Shown piece by piece: positions 26,855 to 39,700 of a stretch of 64,000 nucleotides of DNA. Both the position numbers and the translations under genes were made by a program. The notes under the pieces were generated by a model. The model saw only the letters and a list, made by a program, of their open reading frames with translations. It made no database searches and had not been told where the DNA came from. The stretch covers positions 32,889,978 through 32,953,977 of the forward strand of contig NC_092012.1 of NCBI RefSeq assembly GCF_042242105.1, read 5' to 3'. The stretch is from Pempheris klunzingeri. Lineage: Eukaryota > Chordata > Actinopteri > Acropomatiformes > Pempheridae. Position 1 is the stretch's first letter, and every line of letters begins with the position of its first letter.

Positions 26855-29800
26855 CTTCTCTCTGTCTCTCTCTCTCTGTCTTCCACCCTTCCTTCCTGGG
26901 TGCCATTATGCAACGTGCCAGGCTCACGCTCGCTCTCTAATTCGATGTGAGCAGGCCAGCCTATTATGAACTCAGTGGGGATCAGGTCTACTGCGGCTTA
27001 TCAGGGCAAGACAGTGTCAGAAGCTGTAACATGCTCGCCCTCAGTGCAGATATCATTGTAATAAAACACATTTCACCTATTGTCTGTAGCCGCGCTCTGC
27101 TCTGCCCAAACGCCTGTCTCCTCATCAGCTCTTTAAGCCTTGAAGCCTGTAATCCTGTTTTTCCTGCTAATGCTTTATGTTTCTGGTGCCTAGAGGATGC
27201 AGATTAGTAGGTTAGAGTCTCGTGGTTCGGATGAGAGTTGATGGTTTGAAATTGTCTTTAATGAACCACTGCTTGCTGCTCGTGCTACTAGTGTTATTAC
27301 TACCAGCCAATTCCCACTGTGCAGCTACCGCTCTACTCCTTCTAGTGCTATGACTCCCTGCCATATCTACTACTAATACTACCACTGATAGTACTACTTC
27401 TGCATGTACTCATTCTGGTGCCATCACACATGGCAGCTGTATAAGCCGTCTCTAACCTGCTACTCTGCAGGAATAAGCGACTATTGTACATGTATTATCT
27501 TACAGAAACTACTCTGAGCCATAAAACAACTTCGGCACGTGTCTATTGCTGCTACTAATGTGCTTCTGCTGCTGCTTTTTTCGCTCTTCTGCAAGAATCT
27601 GTGGAATTCTTTAATCTAGTTTTAGGTCAGTTCAATGTAAAGCTGAGTTGCTTTATTAAATGAATGAATAAATAATTAACTGCTATTTTGATAATCGATT
27701 GGTCAGTTTTTCCAGCTCCCAGCTTCTCAATTGTGAGGATTTTCTGCTTTTCCTTGTCTTTTATGATAGTAAACTTGATATTTTTGTGTCTCAAAAAGCA
27801 AAAGGTGTTTTTTTTCTACTATTTCCTGGCAATTAATTAAGAAAACAAACAAAAGCAAATTAATCAATGGTGAAAATAGTGATTCGTGCATTGCTAGTTC
27901 AGTGTGAGGAATGTTTGACTAGACAGTCAGAATAAACTATAGCAGTTCATGACATGTCATTGAAAAGAAGAAGCAGTCTGAGTGCTGGCATTTACTTTGT
28001 TAATGCTGAATATCACTGGTTACACGAATAACACTGAACCACTTATTACATGCAGTAGTAGTAGCTATGTGACAGCCCATCTGTCCCCCATTACAAATGA
28101 CAAAAAGTCAATTATCCACAAATAACATACGACAATACGTGTCATCAAATGCTAAAAAAAGAGGAAATGCAAAAGAAGAAAGAGACGTCCCAGCAATACT
28201 GACAACACACGAGCTTTAATTACTTCAGCAGCTGCAGTTATACATCTTTAACTCTCAGCGTCTCTCTCAGTCCTGTACTCTGTCATTTACATGGTGATTC
28301 ATCACTAAATGCCTCTGCTATATTGTCCCAGCATTGCCCTTCCATGAAAGCCCCGTATTGACAATGACATGATTATGTCCTGAGCATGCACTAGTGTTAT
28401 TAAGACATGCCTGCACTGATGATTACCCTGTGATCACCCCTCAGCTCTCCTCCTTTCTGCCTCAGCAATACAGTTTTAAAACGCCGTTCCCTCGAATATT
28501 GCATTGATCTATGTTTTACACTATTCATCAAGGTCGACTGAAATCAATACTGCAGCTGATCACACATACTTATTCCGTGACTGTTTAGTGATTACCATTT
28601 TTTCTTTGCAGGACACAATATAAGCAGCGTATTATGTCACCTGTGACTAATGTGCCATATCTCTGTTTTGCAGCGTGGATACTCTTCTTTCTAATAGAAG
28701 AGGGTTTCGCTCTGGCACAGAGAGTTAAAGGTAAGCTAGAGCTATTCCGTTAATGTTGTTTCACTAATGTTGAAGCAGTCTGGCGTAAGGAGGAATTACC
28801 TCAGCTGGTATCATAGGAAAAAAAAGGGCTCTTTTCTTATTTCTGTCCTGCCTTTCCTCCCGTTTTATTCCCTGCCTGCCTCGTCCCTTTCTCGCGCCAA
28901 CCCTCCTTCCACTCTCCCTGCCTTCCAATCATTCCCTCATTGATCCCCCGGCTCAATAACCCATCTGTTCGTCTGTTCTCTGCCTTTCTGCTTCAAGATT
29001 CCCCAAGCGAGCTTGGCGGCCAGAGCCCTAACCAGAATGACTGTGGCACATGGGTCCGCAACATCAATGGCGGGGTGTTCACATCGCCAAACTACCCCAA
29101 CACGTACCCGCCCAACAAGGAGTGTGTCTACATCCTGGAAGGTAAAACAGGACTCTTTTGCATCTGAGGGCTTCATCTTCCGCTCGGTGGCTTTTGTCAT
29201 CAGAACAGCTGACACAGTTTCCCGCCTTTCAGCATATTGCCTCCTTCAGTGAATGTCATTAGTCTGACTGACATTGTTTTATATAACCTCACCCCTATCT
29301 GTTTTTCTGCTCCTTTGCTGGCGGGCAATCAGCCTGACATTTTCCGAATGAGCCATCCTGAGTTTGTTCCACCCCACAGATATACAGTAACCCTTTGAAA
29401 ATGATGGAGAGTGGCGCGTTGTGGGTAGCCCCTGACTTCTGGCCTAATCAGAGTAGTGCTGTGTTCATCTCTATTGGCAGGGTGTGCCAGAAGATTTTGC
29501 TATTGAATGAAACATAAAAGAGATGAACATCTGCTACGTTACTGAGCTTTGCTGGCATATCACCGAATTGCAAGCGCCCTTGTCCACGCTTGAGTGTTCC
29601 CAGAAATATCACATCCATGAGTAATTTGGGGGGGCCTTGAGGTGGGAGATGAGGGCTGGAATACTGGCTGACATGTGTCCCGACTACAGTGATGAACTGT
29701 TTGTTCAGGAACTTAAAGTACAGCCTGTCATGCAGATGAGATGGGTGCTTAATACTTTCCTTGCTGTGGTGGGGGACTGGATTTTACACGTGGCTCAAGG

Positions 29801-30488
29801 GCTCCCCCTGTGGACAAATCCAGCCCAGAACTGTTGCTGATGAACAAGCCGTGACTCCATCACAGGCAGCCTGCCGGTGTGTGCAGCAGTACTTCGCAGT
29901 GGCTCTGAGAAGCGACAGATGGAACCTATCATTTGCTATTATTTGGTCTTGAATGGCCAAATAAGATCCAGCGCTGAGCCTTCTGTGGTCACGTTTGGAA
30001 TAAGCGCTAATCAGATAGCTTTGTAATCATAATTTGTGGTTAGTGTGACACATTGATTATCTTGTGTCCCCCAGTTCATCAGCTCAACAGATAGAGTGAT
30101 TATACTTTCTGCTCTTTCTCTGTCAAGCTGTGTCATTTGTGTGTGTGTGTGTGTGTGTGACATCGAAAGTTACAGAGAGAATGAGACCAAACTCACTGGG
30201 GGATGAACGCGCAGATAGCAGGAAGTGCAGGCATACAAGCTACTCGTTCAAGCAGAGAGGAAGAACAGTGACAATCCAAAGACAAGAACAGATACACAGA
30301 TTTGCAGAGAGAACGGAGAATCCCCAGCGTTATTTTATTCCACACTGTAAACACGTAGCACCCTTGACCCTCACCCTTTTTTCTCCAGTGGGGCATGACT
30401 CAGAGCCCCACCTCCCACCATCAGCATCTTTATTTAGTGTGATTCATCTGCCAAACAGGCACGAATTGCCCTTGTTAATTCTTCCTCT

Positions 30489-30527
<39 letters not shown>

Positions 30528-30684
30528 GGGAGGAGGAGGCAACGTTATTAAAGAGCTCTTTCCATAAAATATTTAGCCATAGTCTGGATTTGCATGAAAG
30601 ATGAACTTGTCAACTACACTTCATGCTGTGATTGCAATGAGGCAGCAGCGCCGACACGTCAGGCTGCATCTCCATCAGTGTGTG

Positions 30685-30731
<47 letters not shown>

Positions 30732-33700
30732 CTGTGCGATGCACGCTTACATGTATGAAGATGCATCTTTGCGTTTATGGTGCTAGATTTAGATTATAGT
30801 GAGCGTTTAGCTCATTCTGTTCTCTTGTGCTTTGTGCATGCAGAGCTCAGAGATGCAGAAATTAGCTTATAATGCTGTTTACCACGATGAGAAAAGCACA
30901 AACCAAAGCATACACTAATTGGGTTTAACATCTATGTTAATCTTGTGCTGGTTTGGGAGAGCATCAACGCAGAGTTTTGCTTGGAAGTTAAGGCAGAGGA
31001 GGTATTTCATCGAGTTTATCCAGTGTACCCCTCTAATTATAGACGCTGAGTTGGACTGGAGCATCAGATTCAAGAGGTGCCACAAGTACGGGAGTGAAGG
31101 AACAAACAACCTGTCCTGAACACACAGTTACAGCTTCAACAGCAGGAAATGTAAAATTCCTCAGTGCTGCAGCCTGTGAGAGGACAGAAAGCTCTTTTTA
31201 TTTATCTTAATACTTTTGAAGTCATTACTGCTCCTCAGCAGTACATCGCTTCCTCTTGTACACCAGGTGCCAAAGAATCTTCTTCTTTCTGATTAAAGCT
31301 GTGGGGAACATTTGAATACAGTGAAAGACAGTGATGTCTGCATGAGAAGAACCCGTCGCTTTAACGGATAAATAAGAGCAGCAGCTACATATTCCATATC
31401 AGAAAAGGGCTTCGGTTACCTATAGTACCCTCCGCCTGAGCCTGAGCCAACTCATGGAAAGTTTGTTCTCCACACAAGTAACAGCAAAACTGCTCAACGT
31501 CAAAATCCTGATTAACTCATATTTGACTCTATGTTTAATTCATGCTTTAGAATACCCTCCAGATTTTTCCTTTGTCTGCAAAAGCAAGATTTAATTTTAT
31601 TCCTTTCATGGATTTGCCCCTTTTGTTTCCTTTCTCTTCCCACTCCCTCGTTCACCAAAGCTCTCCCTAGACAAAGGATTCAGCTGGCTTTTGATAAGAA
31701 TTACCACATCGAGCCATCGTTCGACTGCCGATTCGATCACATCGAGATCCGTGACGGGCCGTTTGGCTTCTCGCCCCTCATTGATCGCTTCTGTGGGGGA
31801 AAGAACCCGGGCGTGGTTACATCGACAGGACGTTTCATGTGGATCAAGTTCACCAGCGACGAGGAGCTGGAAGGCCTTGGCTTCCGCATCAAGTACACCT
31901 TCATTGCAGGTAGGGACGCCCCAAACGCAGCACGACCTCAGGCTCCCTAAGAGAATTCCTCTACACGTCAAAGGCTTTGGGTACGATGTGTAGAGACCTG
32001 GTTAGTTTCTGACCGGAGAATCTGATGTCAGTGTTCCCTGAAACACTCTGCATCTTGTTGGTGTTGATGACCAGAGCGGATGGTTGGATGTGAGCTGGCT
32101 GGACATAGCTTCACTTTTCTTGCTCTTCAACAGACACACGTTGAACATCAGAGCCTCCTGACTATAAACCCAATATGCCTAGAAATCAGTGTCTCCCATC
32201 AGGCAGCAGATATTACCTTCAAACAGATCCCTTTCTGCTTTATCTGGCCTGCCTTAATGGGATCTTATCTTGTGTTCTCTTCTTACCCATTTCTGCTGCG
32301 CGGATTGAGAGTAATGTGCCTCCCAAATCTTATCATTTCAGACCCTGATTTCCATCTGCACGTGGGCGGACTGCTAAACCCCATCCCAGGTAAGCTCTTC
32401 AGTATTTTAGCCGGTTTGTGTTCGATCCTTTTTGAAGAGCTCTTCTGTGCTCAGAAGCTTACCGGAGGCTATCTCTGCCTCTGACGTGAATGCTGAACGT
32501 GCAAATGTACCTTGACAAGCGCACAATTGCACATAAGGTGAAAGGATGTACATACACAAACATGCACAAATTTAAACACAAAAAGGAACGCGCACCTCTT
32601 TCATCCTTCCCTTCCCTTCCTGTCTTTCTGCCTTTGTTCCTCTGTCTTCTTATTGTCCTTTATCCTAATCCTGTGCTCACTTCAATTCCACCTTAAATCC
32701 TTCACTTCTTTAAATAAAATCCTTCATCTGTCTCTCTGTCTGTCATACTCCTCTTTTCATCCTACCCCTCTTTATCATCTTCTCTGTTTTTCCGCTCTTG
32801 TTGTCTTTCTCGCTTCTCTCATGTACCTCCATGTAACCCTTTTCTCACCTCACCTGTCTTTTACCCTCCTCTTTTTTTCTTTTCTTTTCCTCCGTCCCTC
32901 TACAGACTGTCAGTTTGAAATCGGCGGATGGGATGGGATTATTCGCTCCAGTCAGGTGGAGGAGGAAGAGAAAGTGAAGCCCGGTGATGCTCTGGACTGT
33001 ATCTGGACAATCAGGGCTCCTCCTCAGTCCAAGGTCAGTAAAAGGGACCATATTAGTCCATCTGTACCATCCTTCAACACACGGTTGGTGCTATGCTTCT
33101 GTTTGGATGCCCCGTGTTCAAAGCCATTTTAAAATATTTGATAAATGCAAGTCTTAACTTACTTGAAGTGGTTATGATATAAAATATACAAGCAAGATCA
33201 TTTTAAAGTATTCAAGGACTTTATTCGTCTCTCTTAGGGATATTTGTGTGAGACATTGACATTTTTTTTCCTATTCGGTCAAAGCTCCACTGTTGGTTCT
33301 AATTATTGTAATCAGTTTGATCAGAGTTGCTTTTATTTTTTTTCAACGTGACAAGTGATACAAAATCTCATCTCGCATGCAGTCTATCCCAGAATAGATA
33401 CGAGCTGTCATCCAAAAAAAAAGAAATGAAAAATAATGATGCTCACAAGAGAAGGAACAGCTCTGAATTTCTACAAAGTTGTTGAGTTAAATCTAAAACC
33501 GCGCTGTGTTCTGTCACTCTGTTCAGTGTGTTCCCGCTTTCTGTTTAAAGTTGCTCACTGTGACAGTGAACTCTATCTCAACATCAGTATTAGTTTACAT
33601 TTTCCCATTTGTTGTCTTACTCTAATGGCAAATGTGATGTCAGTGCATGAATCCCAGTATCAACACGCATAACGTTTTTCTCCACTCCAAGAAAAAAGTT

Positions 33701-36700
33701 GCCTTCGATTCATGCATCTGTCAGGTCGAAGCGTCTCCTCGTATCATCTGTCTGCAATCGGGAAATAAAGTCTTGACCTTTTAGGTCAACCAGCAACCAA
33801 GCAGATGTATATCTATATAAATCTGTCAGTGGTTTTAAATATTCTGAATGAATGCGTATAGTAGCATTGTCTGCTGTTACTGAGAACAGGTCCTCCAGTA
33901 GTCATGTGTCGGGGTCTGTAATTGTAAATTAATAGATATGAGCAGTGCAAATACACAGTGAGGGAGCAATGCAGACACATTTTATTTGATAAATACAGCC
34001 CGGAGATTCACATTTTCAAGCCCAGAGTGAAAGCCTCGTGATGGCTTCTCATAAATTCTGATATTTATGAGTGTAAATCCAAAATCCCATTGAAATTACA
34101 ACCACGGCCTGACTAGCCTCGATTCAATGCCGCTCTGCTTCTCCCTCGTGAGTAAATGAGTCATCGGCACACTGCTATGCTACTCACTGGCCACAATATA
34201 CTGACACATGCACGCACAAATTCATGCACATCTAATTAAGTATAAAACAGCAGATGCACACATAGTCACATGTTACATAATATACCGTCAAATAGCTCAG
34301 TCCAAGCAACTGTGCACACACATTATACACTCGTATGTATGCACAGTAACGTTTTATGTGTACATGTGTAAACACTCGAGCATGACTCACACATGCTCCT
34401 TCTGCCTCTCACACGCCGATTAGAGCGCACAGTCATGTCACTGGTCTTGCATGTGCAGTGTGAGGCAGCAGCAAAGAGGGTCTGGATTTAGCAGCTGCAC
34501 TAAATTGCCTAACCAGATATTAGCTCAATGAAGCAGAAGGAACAGAGCAGCACACGCAGCAGCAGTATAAGAGCAGCTACTAGAGCTACTGCTGCATGGT
34601 TACAGATGCCTGTGTGCTAAATGTTTCATCCAATCTATTGTCCCCGTGTTGCCAAAATCTCTTTGTGTCACTGCTGCTGATTTGACCTTTTCACACAATT
34701 TATTCAGACATTTATATTGTTATTACTTTGCAGGTTAAAACACTAACGCTGCCACGTATTTATGCACTCAAACCAAGCGAGAAGCTGCTGTGCAGGCAGG
34801 TGGCTGATCTTGGTGTTGTTCAAGGGATTTACAGGGGCAAGAAACTCACTGAGTGCCTCTAGTGGACAGGTGCAAACCGCAAGCTCTGTAAGAGGCCTTT
34901 AGTCATGACATGTCACAGGAGGAAAAGCACAGATGTAAATAATGAAAATGATTATGGCTGAATTCCATTCATTCAGCTGCTTCACTTTCAGAGTCCTGGT
35001 ACTGTGCATGCTGGCTCCCTGTCACACCGCCGTGGCTCCCAGAGACACTTGAATAGAGCGGAGGCATCATTAGTTACACCTGTGCTTCTCTGACTACGAC
35101 TATGTCAGAACGTCCTCTGTGAAACGGCCTATTCAAAGGCAGAAAGGTAGCGGACGTGCTGTATTTTAGTCAGTTGTTCAATAGTCCCATTAAGTGAATC
35201 CTCATCAAATTGTAATATAGGAGAAAATCACATTAGGAAGTTGTATTTACCAGGTGGTTGTGTTTGGTTGGAAAGCTAAGAAAAGTTTGCCTGTTGCCAA
35301 AGTTTGCAGATTTGTAAACTTCGTGAAACTTGCCTGAATTCCCCAGTGGCATTTCTTGCTTTGTTAGCTGTCTGAACACAGCTTCATGCTGGAAATCTTG
35401 GAAATTTCCAACTTTGTGGGTTGACAAGCCGAGCACACCGCTAGTTTTGCAGTCTGAGGCCAGACTCTCTCATGTGGGGAGGAGGTGCAGGTTCAGCTCA
35501 CAAGCCTTCAGTCCCTGCAGCATTCTCTGAATTGAGATACACTTTTAAAAAAAAAACAGGATGGTGGGGCTGACGGGCCAGGCAGCACCATGACAGATAT
35601 ATCAAAGACTGGCTTTTCTAAGTAGGCAGTTATTACTATATGAATCATGCATGCTTGCATCACAACTTAAATTAGATTTATATCATGATTTGATTCTATT
35701 CTCCTCATCCTCTATCCTCTAAAGTCTTCATCCTGTTCCCATCCCAGAGGTGGGCAGGTCGCCAGTCGATCACAGGGTTCCACTCTAATCTTTCCTCTTT
35801 CATTTATTATCTGCCTGAGTGTTTTTAGGTCCATCTGTTTTACTGATTTAATGCATACTGTTGTGTGTCTGCAGATCTACCTGCGCTTCATGGAGTACCA
35901 GATGGAACACTCCAACGAGTGCAAGAAGAACTTTGTGGCCGTGTACGATGGCAGCAGCGCCATCGAGAACCTCAAGGCCAAGTTCTGTAGCACGGTGGCC
36001 AACGATGTGATGCTGGATAACGGTGTGGGAGTCGTGCGAATGTGGGCTGATGAGAAGAGCCGAATGAGCCGGTTCCGCATGCTCTTCACCTCATTTGTCG
36101 ACCGTGAGTGACAGTCTTTACTTTTCATCCCATTTCATTCAAGACACTCTTTTACAGGTTTGACGCTGTGGACTTCATTGCTCCCCAGCGCCTCTGGCTT
36201 TCTGTAGCTCTGTCCTCACTTAATACTACGGCTTCTTCAGTGTTTGGCGTTAAACAGATTGATTTTGAGCTATATATTTATCTGATTGTCAGATATGACG
36301 TTATGGAGAGTACCGACGGTGGAAACATATTACGGTTCTGCTTTGATATTGATCTAGATTCATCCAGTGACAGAAGTAGATCTGATTCATTATCCTTGTT
36401 TCAGTTTGGTCTGAATGTGTTTAGAAGTTTCCGTTGTCTGTTATTAATGTGTAACTCTCTGTTATGGACTAAGAAGAAAGCCACCGTATTCCATTAGTTT
36501 ACTGTAACATTATCCACTCACACACACAGAAACAGACACAAACACAGTTGATTTATGAGATACTGCCTTCAGTCTGCATCAGCAGTCACTAACAGACACT
36601 GAAGTGTCATTTCAGCAAGGAAAGCTAATTACGTTTTGCTATGTTTAGCATATAGATATGAGAAAACCAATTATTTACTCCAGCATTTGTAAGTAAGTGA

Positions 36701-39700
36701 AAGCATCACATCATTTCTTGATATGCATGTCACAGCATGACACTGTGTGCTTATTATAGGTCACTTACAACAGGAAAATAAGAATTTATCTGTCCTGGGC
36801 GGAAAAAGAAAAGCTGAGTAGGGTTAATGGATCTACTGGAAGTAATTACACATTAATCCTCCTAATTTTTGAAGGACAAGAAACTTCCAAACAGATGCTG
36901 TTAAAGGTTGCACATAACGTAGCAGGAATTGCCATGCTGGAAACAGTTTTTCTGTTAGCACACCGTAATATTTTCATTAAATGCCTGAATAGACTGAGAT
37001 ATTAATTGCCACATTCCCCTGCATACTTCCCAAACCATGGGTGAATGCTAATGTTGTTTTCATCAGCAAACCCATAACCATTGCAGTCAGAACTTAATGG
37101 CCTTTTAAATTCAGCAAGAGTGTTTTTTTTTCCCCACACAGAGAGTCCTTAAGACCATTTGGATCCTCATTAATTCAGATCACACAGTTCATCTCACAGA
37201 AGTCTGAAGTCTGTTGAATAAGTCCCAAACTTTATTTGGTCAGAGTCAGCGACTGAAGTTTACTTGGAGGTCAGAGGGAGCCATTAATCTTTGTCACTCA
37301 CAGAACAAGATGAGTGTAGCCTTCCGCACACCACAATCCTTAATGTGCTCTAATCCTCTGACCGAACCCCCTCGGACATGCAAACCAGACATTTTAAATC
37401 TTCACTAAATACACATATACACTCACATCCGCGAACACCACACAGTGCATACATTCAGACAAGTTGTGTGTGGTGTGTGTGTTTGTGTGTGTGGTGTGTG
37501 TGTGTGTGTGGAGTGAGGGTGAAACATGGTTGACACCCTGTGAGAGGCTACATTTTGAAGGCGACAGGCACATAATAGGTTTGGAAATGATCACAGTGTC
37601 GGGGGAGTGACCCCATCTAGAGGCTCACTGGGAGATAGATGGGGTGGACACACACACGCACACATGCGCACACACACACACACACAGTATATTTCATACA
37701 CTCCAATACACATATACATGTCCCTTTGTTAAAAGTGTTTAAGCCCTGAGGCAGAGGAAGCCTGCAGGGAGCGTCAGGCGGAGGCTCAGAGCCGTCATCA
37801 CAGTGGACCTCGGAGCAGGGGTGAAGCCGGTGGAACGGACCACCGTCTGTTTCAGGTGTGATAAAGACTCACAGTGTGTCTGAGGCTGCTGAAGCCTGAG
37901 CATGTTTAAAACAGGTGGGGAATGTTGTTTGGGGCTGAAAAAGGACAGTTTGGAGTTTGCTGTGTGCGTAAAGACTCGTGGCGGAGAGCAGGATTGTCCC
38001 TGAGATTTGTTCCATTTCTTCCCTGATAAATGCTTTTTATTCAAAATAAGAGTCTGAGGATTGAAGGTATCCTTGTAAATCCCTTCTGAGGCACATTTGT
38101 GATGTATGATTTTGAGCTATTTAAAAGAATTAGACTTGACTTGAATAGAAGAGAAGTAACCAAAGGGACTAGTCTTTAATCTTATATCTTAAATTAGGCA
38201 AAATCATATTTTTGTTTAATCACAAATTACAGTTACCATAGTTACTGAACTGAAAATCGAAAGGTGACAATGCAGAGTGCATCTTTTAAACATGGTTATA
38301 ATGTCTGGGGCATTTTTTTTGAGTTAGATGGACGTCAAACCTGTGTAGTTATTCAGTTTCATCTCCAGGACCAATCTGCTTTGTATTCAGGTGAAAGCAA
38401 ATCATTCTGAATCTTTTTTTCAAACTAATAATCAAATAATCAAGTGATTTTACAGTGCAGATACTTTTTCATCTGTTGTATGGGAGAATTGTGTTTGATT
38501 CTTGTTTGTCCACCACATATACAGTACAGCAGAAAAATATTTCTCAACCGCGGCATAGTTTTAATGATTGATGGTAAATTTTGTGCTTGTCTGCGACTCT
38601 GATGGAAAAACTGACCATCCAACCTCCACTTCACCAATCTCTATCCCCACTGCACACATAACAACCAGGGCTGGCTTTTTCCACAGCCCCAAATCATCTC
38701 TACCAAAACCGAGGCATCTGCATCGTCCCTCAGCCTTGCAGCTCTTCTTTCTAACTGGCAGTGAATCGATCTCCTGGGCCCAGCAGCCAGCATCAATTAC
38801 TAGTCATCTCTGTCTCTGCCATGGCAGCCTTCATACACTAACAATCACTTTAATGCAGGTTGCCTCACAGCACCTGCCTGCCTGACCGTTTGCACCCTAT
38901 GGTGGGCCAAAGCCTTTTCTAGCACCTCCCCACCCCCGCCGTTACTTTCATCTTTTCCATACTCACCCTCTCTGCCTCGTAGTTTTCCAGCTATCCACCC
39001 CTCCAGCTCTTCTCCCCCCTTTTCTGCTGCTCCTCAAACTCTTGACATGAAGGCTGCAGCTCGGTGAAGCTGCCATCTCCTCCCACCCCCCCCATCACCC
39101 CCTGATGTCTGCAGGAAATGATGATATATGGCCTTGTGTGACTGTTTCCATTAGACCTCTGGTGTTTCAAAACAATCATAGGACATTATATCTTTTACTA
39201 CATGCCTCTACAGATTTCTGCAGCTAAATTGTCCATCTTTTATTGATATTGTTATTGTTTTATCGTTATTACCATCAAAATAGCTTCCAGTTGTTTTTGC
39301 AGTATAGTCATCTTTTACTCAGGACTGTTAGACAGATGCTTTTCTGCTATTTTTTTTTTCCTCCAAATTCCATTATCTCTTTGTTTTGTCTTTTCCCTGC
39401 AGCCCCCTGTTCAGCCAATACATTCTTCTGCCACAGCAACATGTGTATTAACAACTCCCTGGTGTGCAATGGGGTTCAGAACTGTGTCTACCCATGGGAT
39501 GAAAACCACTGTAAAGGTGATCGTCTTCTTTCTGCCTACGATTTCCAACTGAGGTTATTAAGGTTGATTATAGTTTTTCATAGTGTATTTTCTCTTTTCC
39601 CCCCTCTCCTCTCCCCCTCCAGAGAAGCGATCAAAGGGTTTTTTCCATCAGATCACAAAGACCCATGGCACCGTCATCGGTGTCTCATCAGGCATAGTTC

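Larger units (their letters stand above)
24351..28673 (+). other. neto2: neto2 intron 1 (no gene seen)
   Basis: The intron is 4.3 kb long and lies between the start-codon exon and the signal-peptide exon. It contains a CA array (25289-25333), a 28-nt C run (25931-25958), a TG array (26679-26721) and a CT array (26815-26851). No supported coding exon was seen on either strand. Confidence 0.7.
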
